Of a stretch of 64,000 nt of DNA, positions 19,991 to 30,491 are shown piece by piece. Below the pieces are notes generated by a model. It ran no database searches and was not told where the DNA came from. It saw only the letters and a program-made list of their open reading frames with translations. Each line of letters begins with the position of its first letter. Within the stretch, counting starts at the first letter, position 1. Position numbers and translations under genes: made by a program. This DNA comes from Papaver somniferum (taxonomy: Eukaryota > Streptophyta > Magnoliopsida > Ranunculales > Papaveraceae): contig NC_039365.1 of assembly GCF_003573695.1 (NCBI RefSeq), positions 132,085,466 to 132,149,465 of the forward strand, given 5' to 3'.

Positions 19991-22900
19991 CAATGACCTA
20001 AAGAAATTTAAAATCTCCAAGCGGAACTAGGAAAATGGTACAAAATTAAAAATGATTTTTACCATCATCTCTCTAAAGATAAATTTTTCAAGGAATATGA
20101 TCAGAATACTGAATATTTCAATTCCTCATCTTCCAATGGAAAAAGAATAAATGCAATCAATTCTCTTAGAGAACTATCCGATATTTGGCTTTCTAATAGG
20201 GATCAAATCAACTATCTTCTGGTAAATTATTTTACCCAAATAGGCACATGTCAAATCAAAAACTATGACATAGATCTATCTAACATCATTAAACCTTGCA
20301 TCACCGAAGATGAAAATAATTCCCTCATCGAGATCCCTTCAAAAGAAGAAATCTGGAACGCCATGTCCAATATGAATCAATGGGGCGCTCTAGGTTTAGA
20401 TGGCTTTCAATTAGGATTCTTCAAAACTAATTGGGAAATTCTTAGGCCGGATATTATCTTTTCAGTCCAAGATCTTTTTAACTATTCTTTCATAACCCTT
20501 ATTCTGAAAATACACCACTCCTTAAACCCCGGGTGATTTCCGACTTATAAGCTTAAGTAATACCATATACAAGATAATATCGAAAATCCTTGTGTATAGG
20601 TTAAAGCCGATTCTCAAAAAATTAATATATCCCAATCAATCATCCTTTTTTCCTGGGAGACAAATCACATACAATATTATAATTGCCCATGCTTATTCAC
20701 TCGAGGAAAATATCCAAAGAAAAAAAAAGGATATTTAGCGCTAAAATTAGATCTCTCAAAAGTGTTCGATAAGGTGGAGTGAATTTTCATTAAGAAGACC
20801 CAATTTGCATTTGGCTGTAATGAAAATTGGATAAATATCATAATGCAATGTATCTCGACAACCTCCTTCTATATCCTTCTCAATGGTTCACCGGACCAAA
20901 ATTTAACACTTCAAGAGGATATTAAGAAAAGGCCCTACTTCCTTACCTTTTCCTCATCTTCATGGAAATCCTATCTCGGCTCCTTAAAAAAGAGATAGTG
21001 GATAAAAACAATCAGGACTTCAAATCAACAAAAATTCCCGTAATATCTCACATCTTTTCTTCGCAGACAATTGTTTCTTATTCATCAAAGCAAATATGGG
21101 GGAAGCTAAAAATATTCTAGATATCTTATCCTTATTTTGATTTATCACATGTCAAATGGTAAATCTTCAAAATCCAGTATTTATTTTAGTCCTTGCATTC
21201 ACCCTAAACATGGAAAAGTACAAAATTCTAAAAGTTCCTTTGATGACTAAAATGATTGATATTTTGATACCCCTGTCTTCTTTGATAAGAATAGAAAAGA
21301 AAATTTTGAGTCTCTTTTCCAAAAATAATACTCCACTCTACAAGTATGGAAATCTAAACTCCTCTCTCAAGTTGGTAGGTCAGTATTAATAAAGTTCATT
21401 CTCCAAGCCTACCCAATTTATCAAATGCAAGTTCTTGCTCTTCCAAAAGAAACCTTGGATCAACTAGACAATATTCAAAGAAACTTCTGGTGGAACAAAG
21501 ATGGGCAAAAAGGAAAGGGAGGGTTCATCAAAGCTTGGAGTATCTGCAAGCTTATATCTCAAGGAGGCCTAGGCATAAAAAACCTCATCAATTTAATATA
21601 GCGCTCCTCACAAGTCTTACCAGTAGACTTATAACTGAACAAGATCAATTATGGGCTCAACTACTTAAAGCTAAATATTTTCAAAATACCTACCCATTAT
21701 AATCCTCTAGAACTTCGAATATATCGTAGATTTGGATGAGTATCCAAAAAGGTTTAGATCTGATTAAAGGTAATTTTGTCTGGCAAGTAAAAAACGGAGC
21801 TTCTGCGAAAATATGGGAGGACCCATGGATACCTAATGCTGACCCAATCTCACAACCAACAAATTTACAAGAACCGGCACCACAAATTCAAGAGCTGATA
21901 ACAGAAAAAGAAAATGGGATCGGGATAAACTGAACAATTATTTTCATCCAGAGGATAGAGAAAAAATTCTAGCAATAACTCCAAAGAGATAAGAACAAGA
22001 CAAAATTAGATGGAAGCATCATCATTCAGGAAATTTCTTGGCTAAGAATATCTACAACTTTCTAGTAAAGCAAGATCAAGATAATCATAGCTTAATGAAT
22101 TTTCCTTGAAAAAAAGTTTGGAAAATACAGGCAATTCCAAGAGTTAGATTACTTATTTGGAAATTATCGCAAAAAGCCCTCCCAACTTCATCCAGACTTG
22201 GAACCCATAATTCAGCTATCGACCCTCATTGTCAGATATGTAATTCTCAAGAACAGGAAACTAAACATCTCTTCAAGTTTTGTCCTTTTGCTAGAGTTGT
22301 TTGGTTCGGATTTTCTTTAGAAGATATTAACTCGAGAAGTAATACGGACCCAGATTTGGCATAGTTCGCGGAAGAAATAACAACCATCCTATGGTTCATC
22401 TAGAAACATAGATGTTTGGTTGTATTCGGAAAAAACCAACCCAAATCCGATAAATCTAATTGAACAACAGATCAATAGATATCTGCAATCTACTCCCCCA
22501 AAAATTATTCAAAAGAGAATTGACCCACATAAAGAGACTTTAGTTAGATATAACCTGTCTGACATAGACACAAATAGGATAATATTTATCGATGCTTCCT
22601 TTAGAAAAGAAGATTCTTCTATCGGTTACACTTTCATTCTTTACTTAGTGGATCGTGAGACTCCCATGCACATATCAGCGGAGTCGAAGTGGGTGTCTTT
22701 GACTTTACATGCAGAAATAAAAGCCTTGTTAAAGGCAGTTACATGGTTAAAAGAGAACATTCTGTCAAGCGTTTACATCGTCAACGACTGCAAAATTTTG
22801 TTAAAAGAGAACATTCTGTCAAGCGTTTACATCGTCAACGACTACAAAATTCTGGCAGACAACATCAACAAGGCAAGCACAGAAATCTCTTAGATAGGAA

Positions 22901-23020
22901 AAAACACTTTGCAGGAAGTAAAAATAATTTTGAGAGATTTACTCCAACCCCAAGTAAAGTGTATAAACAGAAAACATGACACAGCGGCGAACTACGTTAC
23001 TAAGGAAGTAGAATAAAACA
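19991..23020 (+). pseudogene. LINE ORF2: reverse transcriptase, zf-RVT and RNase H
   Basis: Starts NDLKKFKISKRNLGKWYK, then the RT domain: WGALGLDGFQLGFFK (A.GPDG..), LKLDLSKVFDKVE (D.SKAFD.V), FILLNGSPDQN, and HLFFADNCFLF near 21060, where the expected catalytic FADD is FADN. Next come FWWNKDGQKGKGG and GGLGIKNL, then zf-RVT at about 22120-22330 (IPRVRLLIWKLSQKALPTS, CQICNSQEQETKHLFKFC). RNase H is at 22420-22893 (IIFIDASFRKEDSSIGY). The end reads KHDTAANYVTKEVE. Numerous stops and a 54-bp duplication in RNase H show it is inactive. Confidence 0.85.
22747..22854 (+). repeat. 54-bp in-frame tandem duplication within LINE RNase H
   Basis: Two adjacent, nearly identical 54-bp units (22747-22800 and 22801-22854) add 18 codons (LKENILSSVYIVNDCKIL repeated) to the RNase H domain. 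Confidence 0.9.
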
Positions 23021-23130
23021 AAGAGTACAAAAATCTAGCATTTATTCTAATGATAAAAATGAAATTGTAAACTCATCGTACTATATTTGTTAGTTAATAC
23101 ATTATAATCTTTCCATTAAGAAAAAAAAAA
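23021..23130 (+). other. LINE 3' UTR and poly-A
   Basis: Short untranslated tail ending in ten A residues at 23121-23130, the expected 3' end of a LINE. Confidence 0.7.
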
Positions 23131-24588
23131 TTATTATTAAAATAACAATCTAATAGTTCTCACAGTTAACATGGGATATGAGTCGCATCACTATCCATAA
23201 ATTTATCAATCACATACATTATCACAGAACAAAAAATGCAGCAATGCCAATATGCACACTGTAGGAACAGGGAATGTTGTATCATCAGCTGTTGAAGATT
23301 ACAAAGAACAGTGAAGTTAACAGTGAATGTTAGAAATACAGGCTGGAGATGAGCTGGTGAGGAGCTATCAAGGATGAAATAGAAGATGAACGCGTGTAGG
23401 CTTCGCTGATCGATTCTTGTTTAAACACATACATGTGGGCATTAAGCTTCGACATACTTCCAGAAAACACTCTTGTCTATTTGTTCAGAAAGCTGCAGAG
23501 CTAGCATGATTACCAACATTTGTTGTACCAATCATGCAGGCTGATAGATACATAAAGCGATTATCAATTTACCCGTTAGTTTCACATTCATTCTACAAAC
23601 CAATGATGATGTATGATGAACTTCAGACCTTGGGGTATTAAAGAGTTGGGAACTCAGTAGATGGCATCACTTTCAAAGTTTAACAAACGGATGATCCCAT
23701 AGATTAAGAGTACCTCGAGAACAGTTACAGACTCACATCATCCATTAGCCCATGATAGATGTAATGGAAGCGCGTGGAATAATCTACCAGCATTTCTGTG
23801 ATATGGTTGATTTATCACAGATTCAAGTTTTGGGCTTCAATCCATTTGACAAAAATGTGGTTATACTCGGGTACAAGAACTACATTTGGGACTAAAATAC
23901 CAGAACCAACGGATATGAACAACTCTCTCATCCTTCTTTTCTGCCTAGCAATGGTTCTTTTCCTCCGACGGCAAGGCCCCTGACCAACACAAACTCCACC
24001 TGCTCCGTACTCTCTAATTCATGTCTTAACCCTTTGTATATAAACCACCCATTGTAAACATCCCACCAGCACCATGGCTAGCACATAGCACTTCTTTAAG
24101 TTTAGACTGAATGTCGGCTCAAGAACAACCCAAATCAGTTGTAACGGCAACACTTTACAGCTATCTAACCATGAAAAAGGCACATCTACCGTGGAATGAC
24201 AAGAATATATCCAATAAAAAGTTGGTCTTCAGAAAAGAAAAATTCATCTGCCATTTTTGTTGAGAGAAGGAAGAAGAAGAGCTGAGAAAAATTCGTCTGC
24301 CATTAATCTTGATTGTTGTTTTCTTGATGAAATCTTGAGAAACATGTTAAATTTGTTAATAATAACTACAGATCCTACTTGGTAACGAATATTATTGATT
24401 CTAATGATAGAGATATGCAGATCATATGAGTCGCAAATAAATTAACTTTCCCCAAAATAGTTGATATAATTAATGCTCTCATAGATGAATCAACTGTACT
24501 TGAATCAAAGGCAGCAGAAATAGATTGTCCCTTACTAAAATAACAAGCAGAAAGTAACTCGGGAGTACGTAGAAGAGGCAGGACACAC
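23131..24588. other. No recognisable gene; possible decayed exons
   Basis: Mixed-composition sequence without an open frame above about 60 codons that carries a known motif. On the minus strand a basic segment (CRRRKRTIARQKRRMREL, near 23925-23985) is readable but not identified. The expected last exons of the isopropylmalate dehydrogenase gene that lies to the right (FDTIVTNNIFGD and GPGLFEPIHGSAPDIAG blocks) are not found here, so that copy is truncated at its 3' end. Confidence 0.4.
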
Positions 24589-26393
24589 CTGCTTCGGACC
24601 ATGAATAAGCTGCACTGCTGCATTGTCAACATGCATGAGAGTAAGCTCAACGTCAGGATATTCGAAGGCCTTCTTGTAACTCTTTTTCTCCATAACATTG
24701 ATGCCTGCACAATTTACAGTTTAAATAATAGAATAACGTTATTAGGGTTGGAATGAAAAGAATGAGTGGACCAAGTCCATACGCCAAGGACCAAAAATTA
24801 CCCTGAAATAGGATGCCACAACCACTATTAGTTTGCCAAGATATACTCAAGAACCCTGAGGAACAGAAAAAACACTAACATAGGTGCCACTTTTAAAAGG
24901 TGGGTTCTAGGCGCCCAGGCCAAGGCGCCAGTTGTCTGGGCGTTAAAGTGGGACGGAGGTAGTATTTTTCTTCAAAAAAAAGGGAAAAAAATTCCAAAAT
25001 CTTTTGAAAATCTTTGTCATTAAATTATACATTAATTATTTCATTGCTAGCTGTTTTTGTTAATTACTGTGATTCAAAAAAAGGAAAAAAGATCTTTCCA
25101 ATCCTCTGCAGATACAGCCTTACTGTGCAAAACAAAGGATTTTCATAACATTCACCTGCAGTGTTCAATTTACAGCTAATGCCCTATAGCAAGTTAATAC
25201 CTTTTCTGCAACTTAGCATATGCATAATATCACAATGTTTAAACGGTTCAACACCAATTGCACTTCAACGTATCCAAATAAATTTTAAAAAATTAATAAA
25301 CAAACAAGAGTATCTCCAGTATAGAATAAATACCTCTAATACACTTGCTTTGACCACGGAACATAGTTAACCACAATGTTTCCGAGCGGTCTCAAAAGCA
25401 ACACGAGCAATACGGTCTATCTCTTTGGATTTGCAACCGAGGATGGGAACATACAAGTAACATAAAATCACAATGGTATCATAAAAAGGTTGTCTTATAA
25501 CACAGTGCCAATGGAGTGTCAGAGTGTGGCCACAAATTCGAGTGTCAGAGAGTGGCCACGAATTCAATATATATGCTAATCTCTCAAATACTATCTTTAT
25601 ATTATACTAGATAGTATGAAGATAGTATTTGAAAAGAGACAGAAGTTATATTACCTCATATATAGCACACACCTCGGGTTTAAAGCCAATCTCGCCGTCG
25701 TTGTCATTTTTACCAAAACCTCTTGGATTTCCAAAATAAATACTACCTCCGTTTCTACAACAGAGATACCATCACTGTTTCAATTTGGCCTAGCCACTTT
25801 TTCATTTTGTATAAAAATAGGACAAATTGAAACAGCGATAGTATCTTTTTTCCAAAAACGGAGGGAGTACACAATACTAATTTTAATCAAAAGATGGAAT
25901 ATCAAATGCCAAATCAGCAAGTATGAAATTACTTATTTCAGCATTGCTCTATCAAGGCAATGGATATGAAATCTAACCTTCAGTAAGCTCCCTTACAACC
26001 ATTAGGTCAACCCCTTGAGCAACTTCTCTTCTAAAAGTGGAAGAATCAGTTAACTGGTAACAGCGAACCATTACAATCTCATCATAATCTCATACCAACA
26101 TTCCTAAAACAATAAACCAAATCCAATGAAATTGGTCTCTTATCGCCGTTTATGTCTAAGGTGTAAAAATTCAACTCTAGCGAACCAAATGGTAAAAATT
26201 TATTACCTGTGGCAGAACAGTAGCTGGTCTCAAATTAGCAAATACTCCAAGACCTTCCCTAAGCTGAAGCAACCCAGTTTCCGGCTTCAAATGTTTCTCA
26301 TTAGCAACTGCAAGGGTTTCTTCAGGTAATGGAACTCCAGTTAAATCAATGCAGCTCCACCAACAGGCAAATCTTGATACTTGAATTCAATCC
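24589..26393 (-). pseudogene. IMD: 3-isopropylmalate dehydrogenase pseudogene fragment (five exons)
   Basis: Minus-strand exons: 26393-26207 ([16 protein letters not shown], then after a 1-base deletion [14 protein letters not shown], then [20 protein letters not shown] and [12 protein letters not shown]); 26053-25978 (STFRREVAQGVDLMVVRELT); 25742-25655 (IYFGNPRGFGKNDNDGEIGF); 25420-25334 (IDRIARVAFETARKHCG, stop, LCSVVKASVLE); 24704-24589 (ASMLWRKRVT, frameshift, EYPDVELTLMHVDNAAVQLI). These are successive blocks of chloroplast IPMDH of leucine biosynthesis, including the VRELTGGIYFGEPRG and YPDVELSHMYVDNAAMQL regions. Missing are the N-terminal LLPGDGIGPE exon, the Lys-containing GAIGGYKWD segment, and all exons after the PKQ. 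One TAA and two frameshifts rule out function. GT..AG splice signals remain, so it came from genomic DNA, not from a retrocopy. Confidence 0.9.
25743..25867. mobile_element. Stowaway-like MITE (125 bp) at an IPMDH exon edge
   Basis: Ends CTACCTCCGTTTC and (inverse) CTCCCTCCGTTTT, flanked by TA on each side, as in mariner-derived Stowaway MITEs. It abuts the first codon (ATT) of the IYFG exon of the minus-strand IPMDH fragment, so the natural acceptor has been displaced; the MITE end itself supplies an AG. Confidence 0.8.
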
Positions 26394-27060
26394 CTACTCA
26401 AAATTTTAAGAAATTGGAATAAAAAATCTTAGATGAAAAAACCCTAAAAAGCTATTACTAAACAGAAGAAAACCCTACATTTCTAAGTTAAAATGGAACG
26501 AACTTAATAACTTGAACTATTTGTCAGTTGAATAGCTAAATGATTGCTGTGTCATGACCTCCATCGGTGTAGTCAGAATAGTAAGAATGCTGAACCAAAC
26601 AGTAAGTGTTGTTTGTTCATCGTGTTAGGTTGTTAAAGATATGTGACTCAGACATTACCAAGAAATAAAGATATGCGACCAGCCAATCACCAAGAAATAA
26701 AGATATGCAACCAGACATCACCGAAGAATTCAACAGCTTTATTAATTTCAGATCTTATACCACATAACACCTAAAAGAAGACTAGAACATAGAATAAGTT
26801 AAGGAGAGCACCACGAGGGTTTAAACAAACCGTGAAAATAGAGTACCATGAGCGTAAAACCAATGTGCTCCATCGGGTTCACAGGCCAGTTGTCCATTGA
26901 AGGAACATTAGTAACTCCAAGCATAATTGTGCAGTGATACCAACATATATTTGAAATTATCAACAGTAGACTTAAATGCAAATCCAAACTTGCCTACTAA
27001 AATGACTGGAAAAATCCAAGCTGATAATTAGCCATGGTACTGAAAATCGACACTGAGCAG
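26394..27060. repeat. Spacer with short tandem repeat; unidentified minus-strand exon-like frame
   Basis: A unit of about 45 bp containing ACCAAGAAATAAAGATATGC is repeated between about 26635 and 26725. On the minus strand 26799-26930 reads [20 protein letters not shown] and onward, which looks exon-like but is not identified. Confidence 0.4.
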
Positions 27061-27307
27061 AGTAGGCCGTCTAACCTCCGCATGTTAGAACTCCAATCCA
27101 TGCTTCCATAGGATACCAGGGTCCTCCACATGCAAACACACTTTAGATTGTCTCAATATACCAGGGTCCTCCAAATGCAAACACACTTTAGATTGTCTCA
27201 GTTCCAACTGAGTAGACCGTCTAACCTCCGCTAAACTCCAATCTTGATCCATGCTTCCACAGTATACCAGTGTCCTCCACATACAAACACACTTTAGATT
27301 GTCTCAG
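27061..27307. repeat. Tandem repeat, units of about 45 and 150 bp
   Basis: The block TACCAGGGTCCTCCA..CACACTTTAGATTGTCTCA occurs three times (about 27113-27155, 27156-27201, 27263-27307). A larger unit starting AGTAG(G/A)CCGTCTAACCTCCG occurs at 27060 and 27210. The open frame on the minus strand here is an artefact of the repeat. Confidence 0.85.
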
Positions 27308-27964
27308 TTACCCAATGAAGTTTGTAATATGGGTATTGAAATCTTTGATGTAGCCTAACCAGTCGCATCCACACCCCTGCAACAATTAATGTGTCTTAGT
27401 CAACGAACAAAAAGTGCAGATCATAAGAAAATTGCAACAGAAATTTCAACCAAAATTCATCCTCACCTTTTTCTGGAGACTGACCTTTTTACCAAAGCCA
27501 TTCTTCCCCTGCATCAAAAACGCATTCTCGACCTAAACTCGTGGTGCTCATGACTAAAATTAATTGCTCTTTTCCTGCAACAATATTTACTTTTTTCTGT
27601 TCTCGAGTCTCTTGAGGTTATCCACTAGAGAGCATATCAGTATATTAAGGGAACCAAATAACATAATAGCTAGGGGAATTGGATAATTTAACAGTCACAA
27701 TAAATAGTCCAAGCATAATTTAACACTTTACTATCCATGACAAGGAAAAAAAAAATCAAATCCTGCAGATAAGTTGAAAAGAAAAAAAAAAGAAGAAAGA
27801 ACAACCTAATTAGACACCCAGAGGATTTAGATTTTATCTTTAAATTATACAGCGACATTCAAACCCTAGCAAAAAAAAAAAAAAACCGATAAAAAAACTT
27901 AGTTAGAATTATCTTGATTCAGTAGCTTCATCAATGTTCATGATCTGTTTGTTGGATTCTATAG
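27308..27964. other. AT-rich spacer, no gene recognised
   Basis: Contains A-rich runs (27738-27750, 27779-27795, 27869-27886) and no identifiable coding motif. A minus-strand stretch CDWLGYIKDFNTHITNFIG near 27320-27385 looks like an exon but is not identified. Confidence 0.4.
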
Positions 27965-28282
27965 TTAAATAGGTCTTGGATCCCCAATCAATTCGTCTGG
28001 CGCCTCATCCCCAGCCCACAATCTGGTTGCTCCAGACTCGAGCGTATAATAATCTACATCTTGAGGATCGGTCTTCAAAGTCTATTCAGCTGAGCATTTA
28101 TTGCAGTTAAAGGAGAATCTATAAATCTGAATCCCTTCCATAGTTGTCTCGCCGATTAGAACATCTCTACGAGCCTTAAGCTTGAATCCTATATACATGG
28201 GTTTCCTACAAGCATCGCAGCGAATACTCATCGGAAGCGCCATTCTAATCATGCTTTGCCCATTGACACTCCTCTCTCCCAT
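27965..28282 (-). pseudogene. YJU2: YJU2/CWC16-family splicing factor fragment
   Basis: From the ATG at 28282 the frame reads MGERSVNGQS, then MALPMSIRCDACRKPMYIG, FKLKARRDVLIGET, GIQIYRFSFNCNKCSAE. It then hits a TAG at 28082 and continues TLKTDPQDVDYYTLESGATR. This is the N-terminal block of YJU2 (CCDC94) proteins, with the two Cys pairs of the zinc site (CDAC and CNKC). YJU2 acts at the first step of splicing with the spliceosome. The copy lacks the usual Pro/Arg segment between MGER and the MLPMSIRC block, has a nonsense codon inside the domain, and diverges after SGATR to end at a TAA at 27965. It is therefore a pseudogene or captured first exon. Orientation is the same as the IPMDH fragment downstream. 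Confidence 0.85.
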
Positions 28283-28444
28283 TTGTTTTTTCTTTGTTTC
28301 TTTTTTACTTTCTCCGCTATGAAAGTGAAAAGATTCAGATCGGGTCTGAAGGTTTTCTCCTGAGAACAGACGGGTAATATTTATATAGGCTTTTGGTTGG
28401 AGTAATTTTAGACTGACCCCCCTTTATCGCCTTGATTTATAAAG
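28283..28444. other. Upstream flank of the YJU2-like fragment
   Basis: T/C-rich sequence that would be its 5' UTR, then the left target duplication (TTTATAAAG, 28436-28444) of the Mutator-like element. Confidence 0.5.
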
Positions 28445-28843
28445 GAGAAATTTTCTGGTTAGTCCAAAAATCCGATCCGGGATTACTGTGTAGTCCAGCG
28501 AGATAAACAAATTATCCGCTGGTCCAAAAATGTTTAAAAGCAACGGCAATTATCTTTATACCCATAACACGGGATTATGTCAGTTTCTTTTTCATTTTTT
28601 TTCTTCTCAGTTTTTAGTTTTCATCTTTCTCAGTTCTCTCTCTTCTTTCAACAGTTGCAGAAATTCAGTTACCGAAATTTGAAATCAGTTACTGGAAAAC
28701 GAAATCGATAAAGGTCATCAACAACAGTTACCGAAATTTGAAATCGAAAATCTATCAACAACAGTTACAGAAAACCTAATTTTCAGACCTGATTTTCATA
28801 ACTTTCAGACCTAATTTTCATTTCATTCAATTGAAGAGAGAAA

Positions 28844-30375
28844 ATGGTATTGAATAGAAAACTTAAGAGGACAATTACAGAAAAAAACCCTTCTCCAGCA
28901 AAAAGAAGAAGAAAAAACGATGATGATTCACCAACAACAAACCCCGAAGAAACCCTCCCTGTTGTTACTCCTTCACCAAAAACAAGAAGTAAGAGTAAAG
29001 TTGTTACTCCTTCACCAACAAAGAGGAAGAAACATGTCGATCAGAAAATAGGTAAGTTGTTGTCGATTTTCTTTTAGATTTCTAAACTCAATAGAATCAC
29101 TACATATTTGTATGTAGTGTCTGGTATACATGTTTTCATATGTTGTGCATGTAATGTAGGACAACATATTGACATGCAGTGTGTGATTGATATGTTTTTT
29201 GTTCAATAGAATCACAACATCTCTGTGATTCATATGTTTTACATGTTTTTCATCTGTTGTGCATGTAATTTGACACAACATATTGACATGCAGTGTATGA
29301 TTCATATGTTTTTTTGTTCAATAAATTACAACATCTTTGTGATTACATATTGATATGTTTTCATCTATTGTGTATGTAATTTGAAACAACATATTGATAT
29401 TCAGTGTGATATTCATATGTAGTGTTGGTAGATTTGCATGTGGATACCACTACGTATTAATATGTAGGATATTTGATATTGTTGGACACTACATATCAAT
29501 ATGTAGGATATTTGTTTTGATGTTGTTTTTGGTTTACTACAACAAAAACCAAAAGAAAGAAAGCAACAACTACTCCTAAAGCAGCAGCTACTCCTAAAGC
29601 TAAAAGCAAAAGAAAAGCAGCATCGGCAACTACTAAAGCAAAAGGAAAAAATGCGACAAAGGCTGCTACCCCTTTACCGCAAGAAAAGTGGAACAAAGCA
29701 CTTGTCCTGAGAGCTGCCACTCCTTCACCAAAAGCAAAAGGGAAAGCAAAAAGGGGGGCAAATGTACCCCTGAAAGAAGGTATGTAGTGTTTTGATACAG
29801 TAAAAAATGTTTGTAGTGTTAAAACCAAATTAATTCTTAATAACGAGGGGGCGCTGCCCCCTCGACCCCCGTAAATGGTGAAACTAATCGAATAGGGTGA
29901 TTTTAATGTTCACTTTCCCATGTATCATAGTAGATACATGGCATATGAAATATGTGATTTTAATGTACACTTTTTACTGTATCAAAGCAGATACATATGC
30001 CATTCGTACTATTACATATCAATATGTAGAGGTAGATACTTATATTCTTGTAGTGCTATCTACCATTACATATTGATATGTACTTATAATAATAGAAGTC
30101 GTATCTACTATTACATATCAATATGTAGAGGTAGATACTTATATTCTTGTAGTGGTATCTACCATTACATATTGATATGTACTGTAATAGTTTTAGATTC
30201 TTGTAATAAGCGTAAGAAAGGAGCTGGAAAACCACGAAGTTTATACCGTGACGGTTTCAGGGGCTTGTGGGGGCTTGAATGTGTTTTGTTTGTGATTAAC
30301 AGTTGCAGAAGGGTATGTTTGGCATATTTAAACTACTGTCTTGTGTCAACCGCACATGGATTGACTAGGGAATAA
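28844..30375 (+). CDS. Lys/Ala/Pro-rich basic protein gene within the MULE (putative, spliced)
   Basis: Exon 1 starts at the ATG at 28844 (MVLNRKLKRTITEKNPSPAK) and has repeated TPSPKTRSKSK/TPSPTKRKK units. It ends at a GTAAGT donor near 29051. A second coding stretch at about 29540-29782 reads TTTPKAAATPKAKSKRKAAS and further Ala/Lys/Pro repeats, closing before a GTATGT donor at 29781. A third (about 30198-30375) reads NKRKKGAGKPRSLYRDGFRG and ends in TAA. The composition resembles histone H1-like or DNA-binding tails but no defined domain is seen. Acceptor sites are my estimate. It may be a gene captured by, or native to, the element. Confidence 0.4.
29085..29420 (+). repeat. Tandem repeat of about 115 bp in intron 1
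   Basis: Three imperfect units, each with AATAGAATCAC..CATATGTTT..TGTTGTGCATGTAAT and ACAACATATTGACATGCAGT blocks. It gives spurious open frames on the minus strand. Confidence 0.85.
29844..29864. other. GC-rich perfect hairpin
   Basis: A 9-bp perfect stem (CGAGGGGGC / GCCCCCTCG) with a 3-base GCT loop, followed by GACCCCCG, inside AT-rich intron sequence. Confidence 0.85.
29915..30185 (+). repeat. Tandem repeat of about 110 bp in intron 2
   Basis: Two close copies of a unit with TACATATCAATATGTAGAGGTAGATACTTATATTCTTGTAGTG and TACCATTACATATTGATATGTACT blocks, plus a partial third. Units contain the palindrome ACATATTGATATGT or close variants. Confidence 0.85.
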
Positions 30376-30380
30376 AGATT

Positions 30381-30408
30381 CTGGTCCAAAAACATGTTTT
30401 TGGACCAG
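30381..30408. other. Perfect 28-bp palindrome near the MULE right end
   Basis: Two 14-bp arms, CTGGTCCAAAAACA and its exact inverse, with no spacer. It lies at the inner edge of the right TIR. Confidence 0.9.
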
Positions 30409-30491
30409 CGGATAATTATAATCTAGGAGTGGACTACACATTAACCGGTCCTCTCATTTCTGGACCAAACAGTAATTTCTAGTTTATAAAG

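Larger units (their letters stand above)
9274..23130 (+). mobile_element. L1-type LINE, ORF2 to poly-A, interrupted by two insertions
   Basis: LINE sequence occupies 9274-9585, 17034-17670 and 19991-23130. Between these lie a Harbinger-type element and a solo LTR. Joining the pieces gives the expected order of plant L1 ORF2: apurinic-type endonuclease, reverse transcriptase, zf-RVT and RNase H, and then a run of A at 23121-23130. Across the solo LTR the frame closes precisely (SINIS then NDLKKFK). Many stops and frameshifts show an old, dead copy. Confidence 0.85.
28445..30482 (+). mobile_element. Mutator-like element (MULE), 2038 bp, non-autonomous
   Basis: Flanked by the 9-bp duplication TTTATAAAG (28436-28444 and 30483-30491). 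Its ends are degenerate inverted repeats of about 90 bp. Left: GAGAAATTTTCTGGTTAGTC and later TGTGTAGTCCA and TTATCCGCTGGTCCAAAAA. Right, inverted: CTAGAAATTACTGTTTGGTC with the same later blocks. The 9-bp duplication with long TIRs is typical of Mutator-like elements. No MURA transposase is seen. The interior contains one spliced, lysine-rich gene and tandem repeats in its introns. Confidence 0.85.

Noticed and set aside
27085..27282. 65-codon minus-strand frame with repeated peptide
   Set aside because: Translation of a noncoding tandem repeat.
28082..28282. Functional small YJU2-like gene
   Set aside because: A TAG stops the frame inside the zinc-binding domain and clear homology continues after it.
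29496..29828. 110-codon minus-strand frame, Ala/Phe-rich
   Set aside because: Antisense of the Lys/Ala/Pro-rich plus-strand exon.
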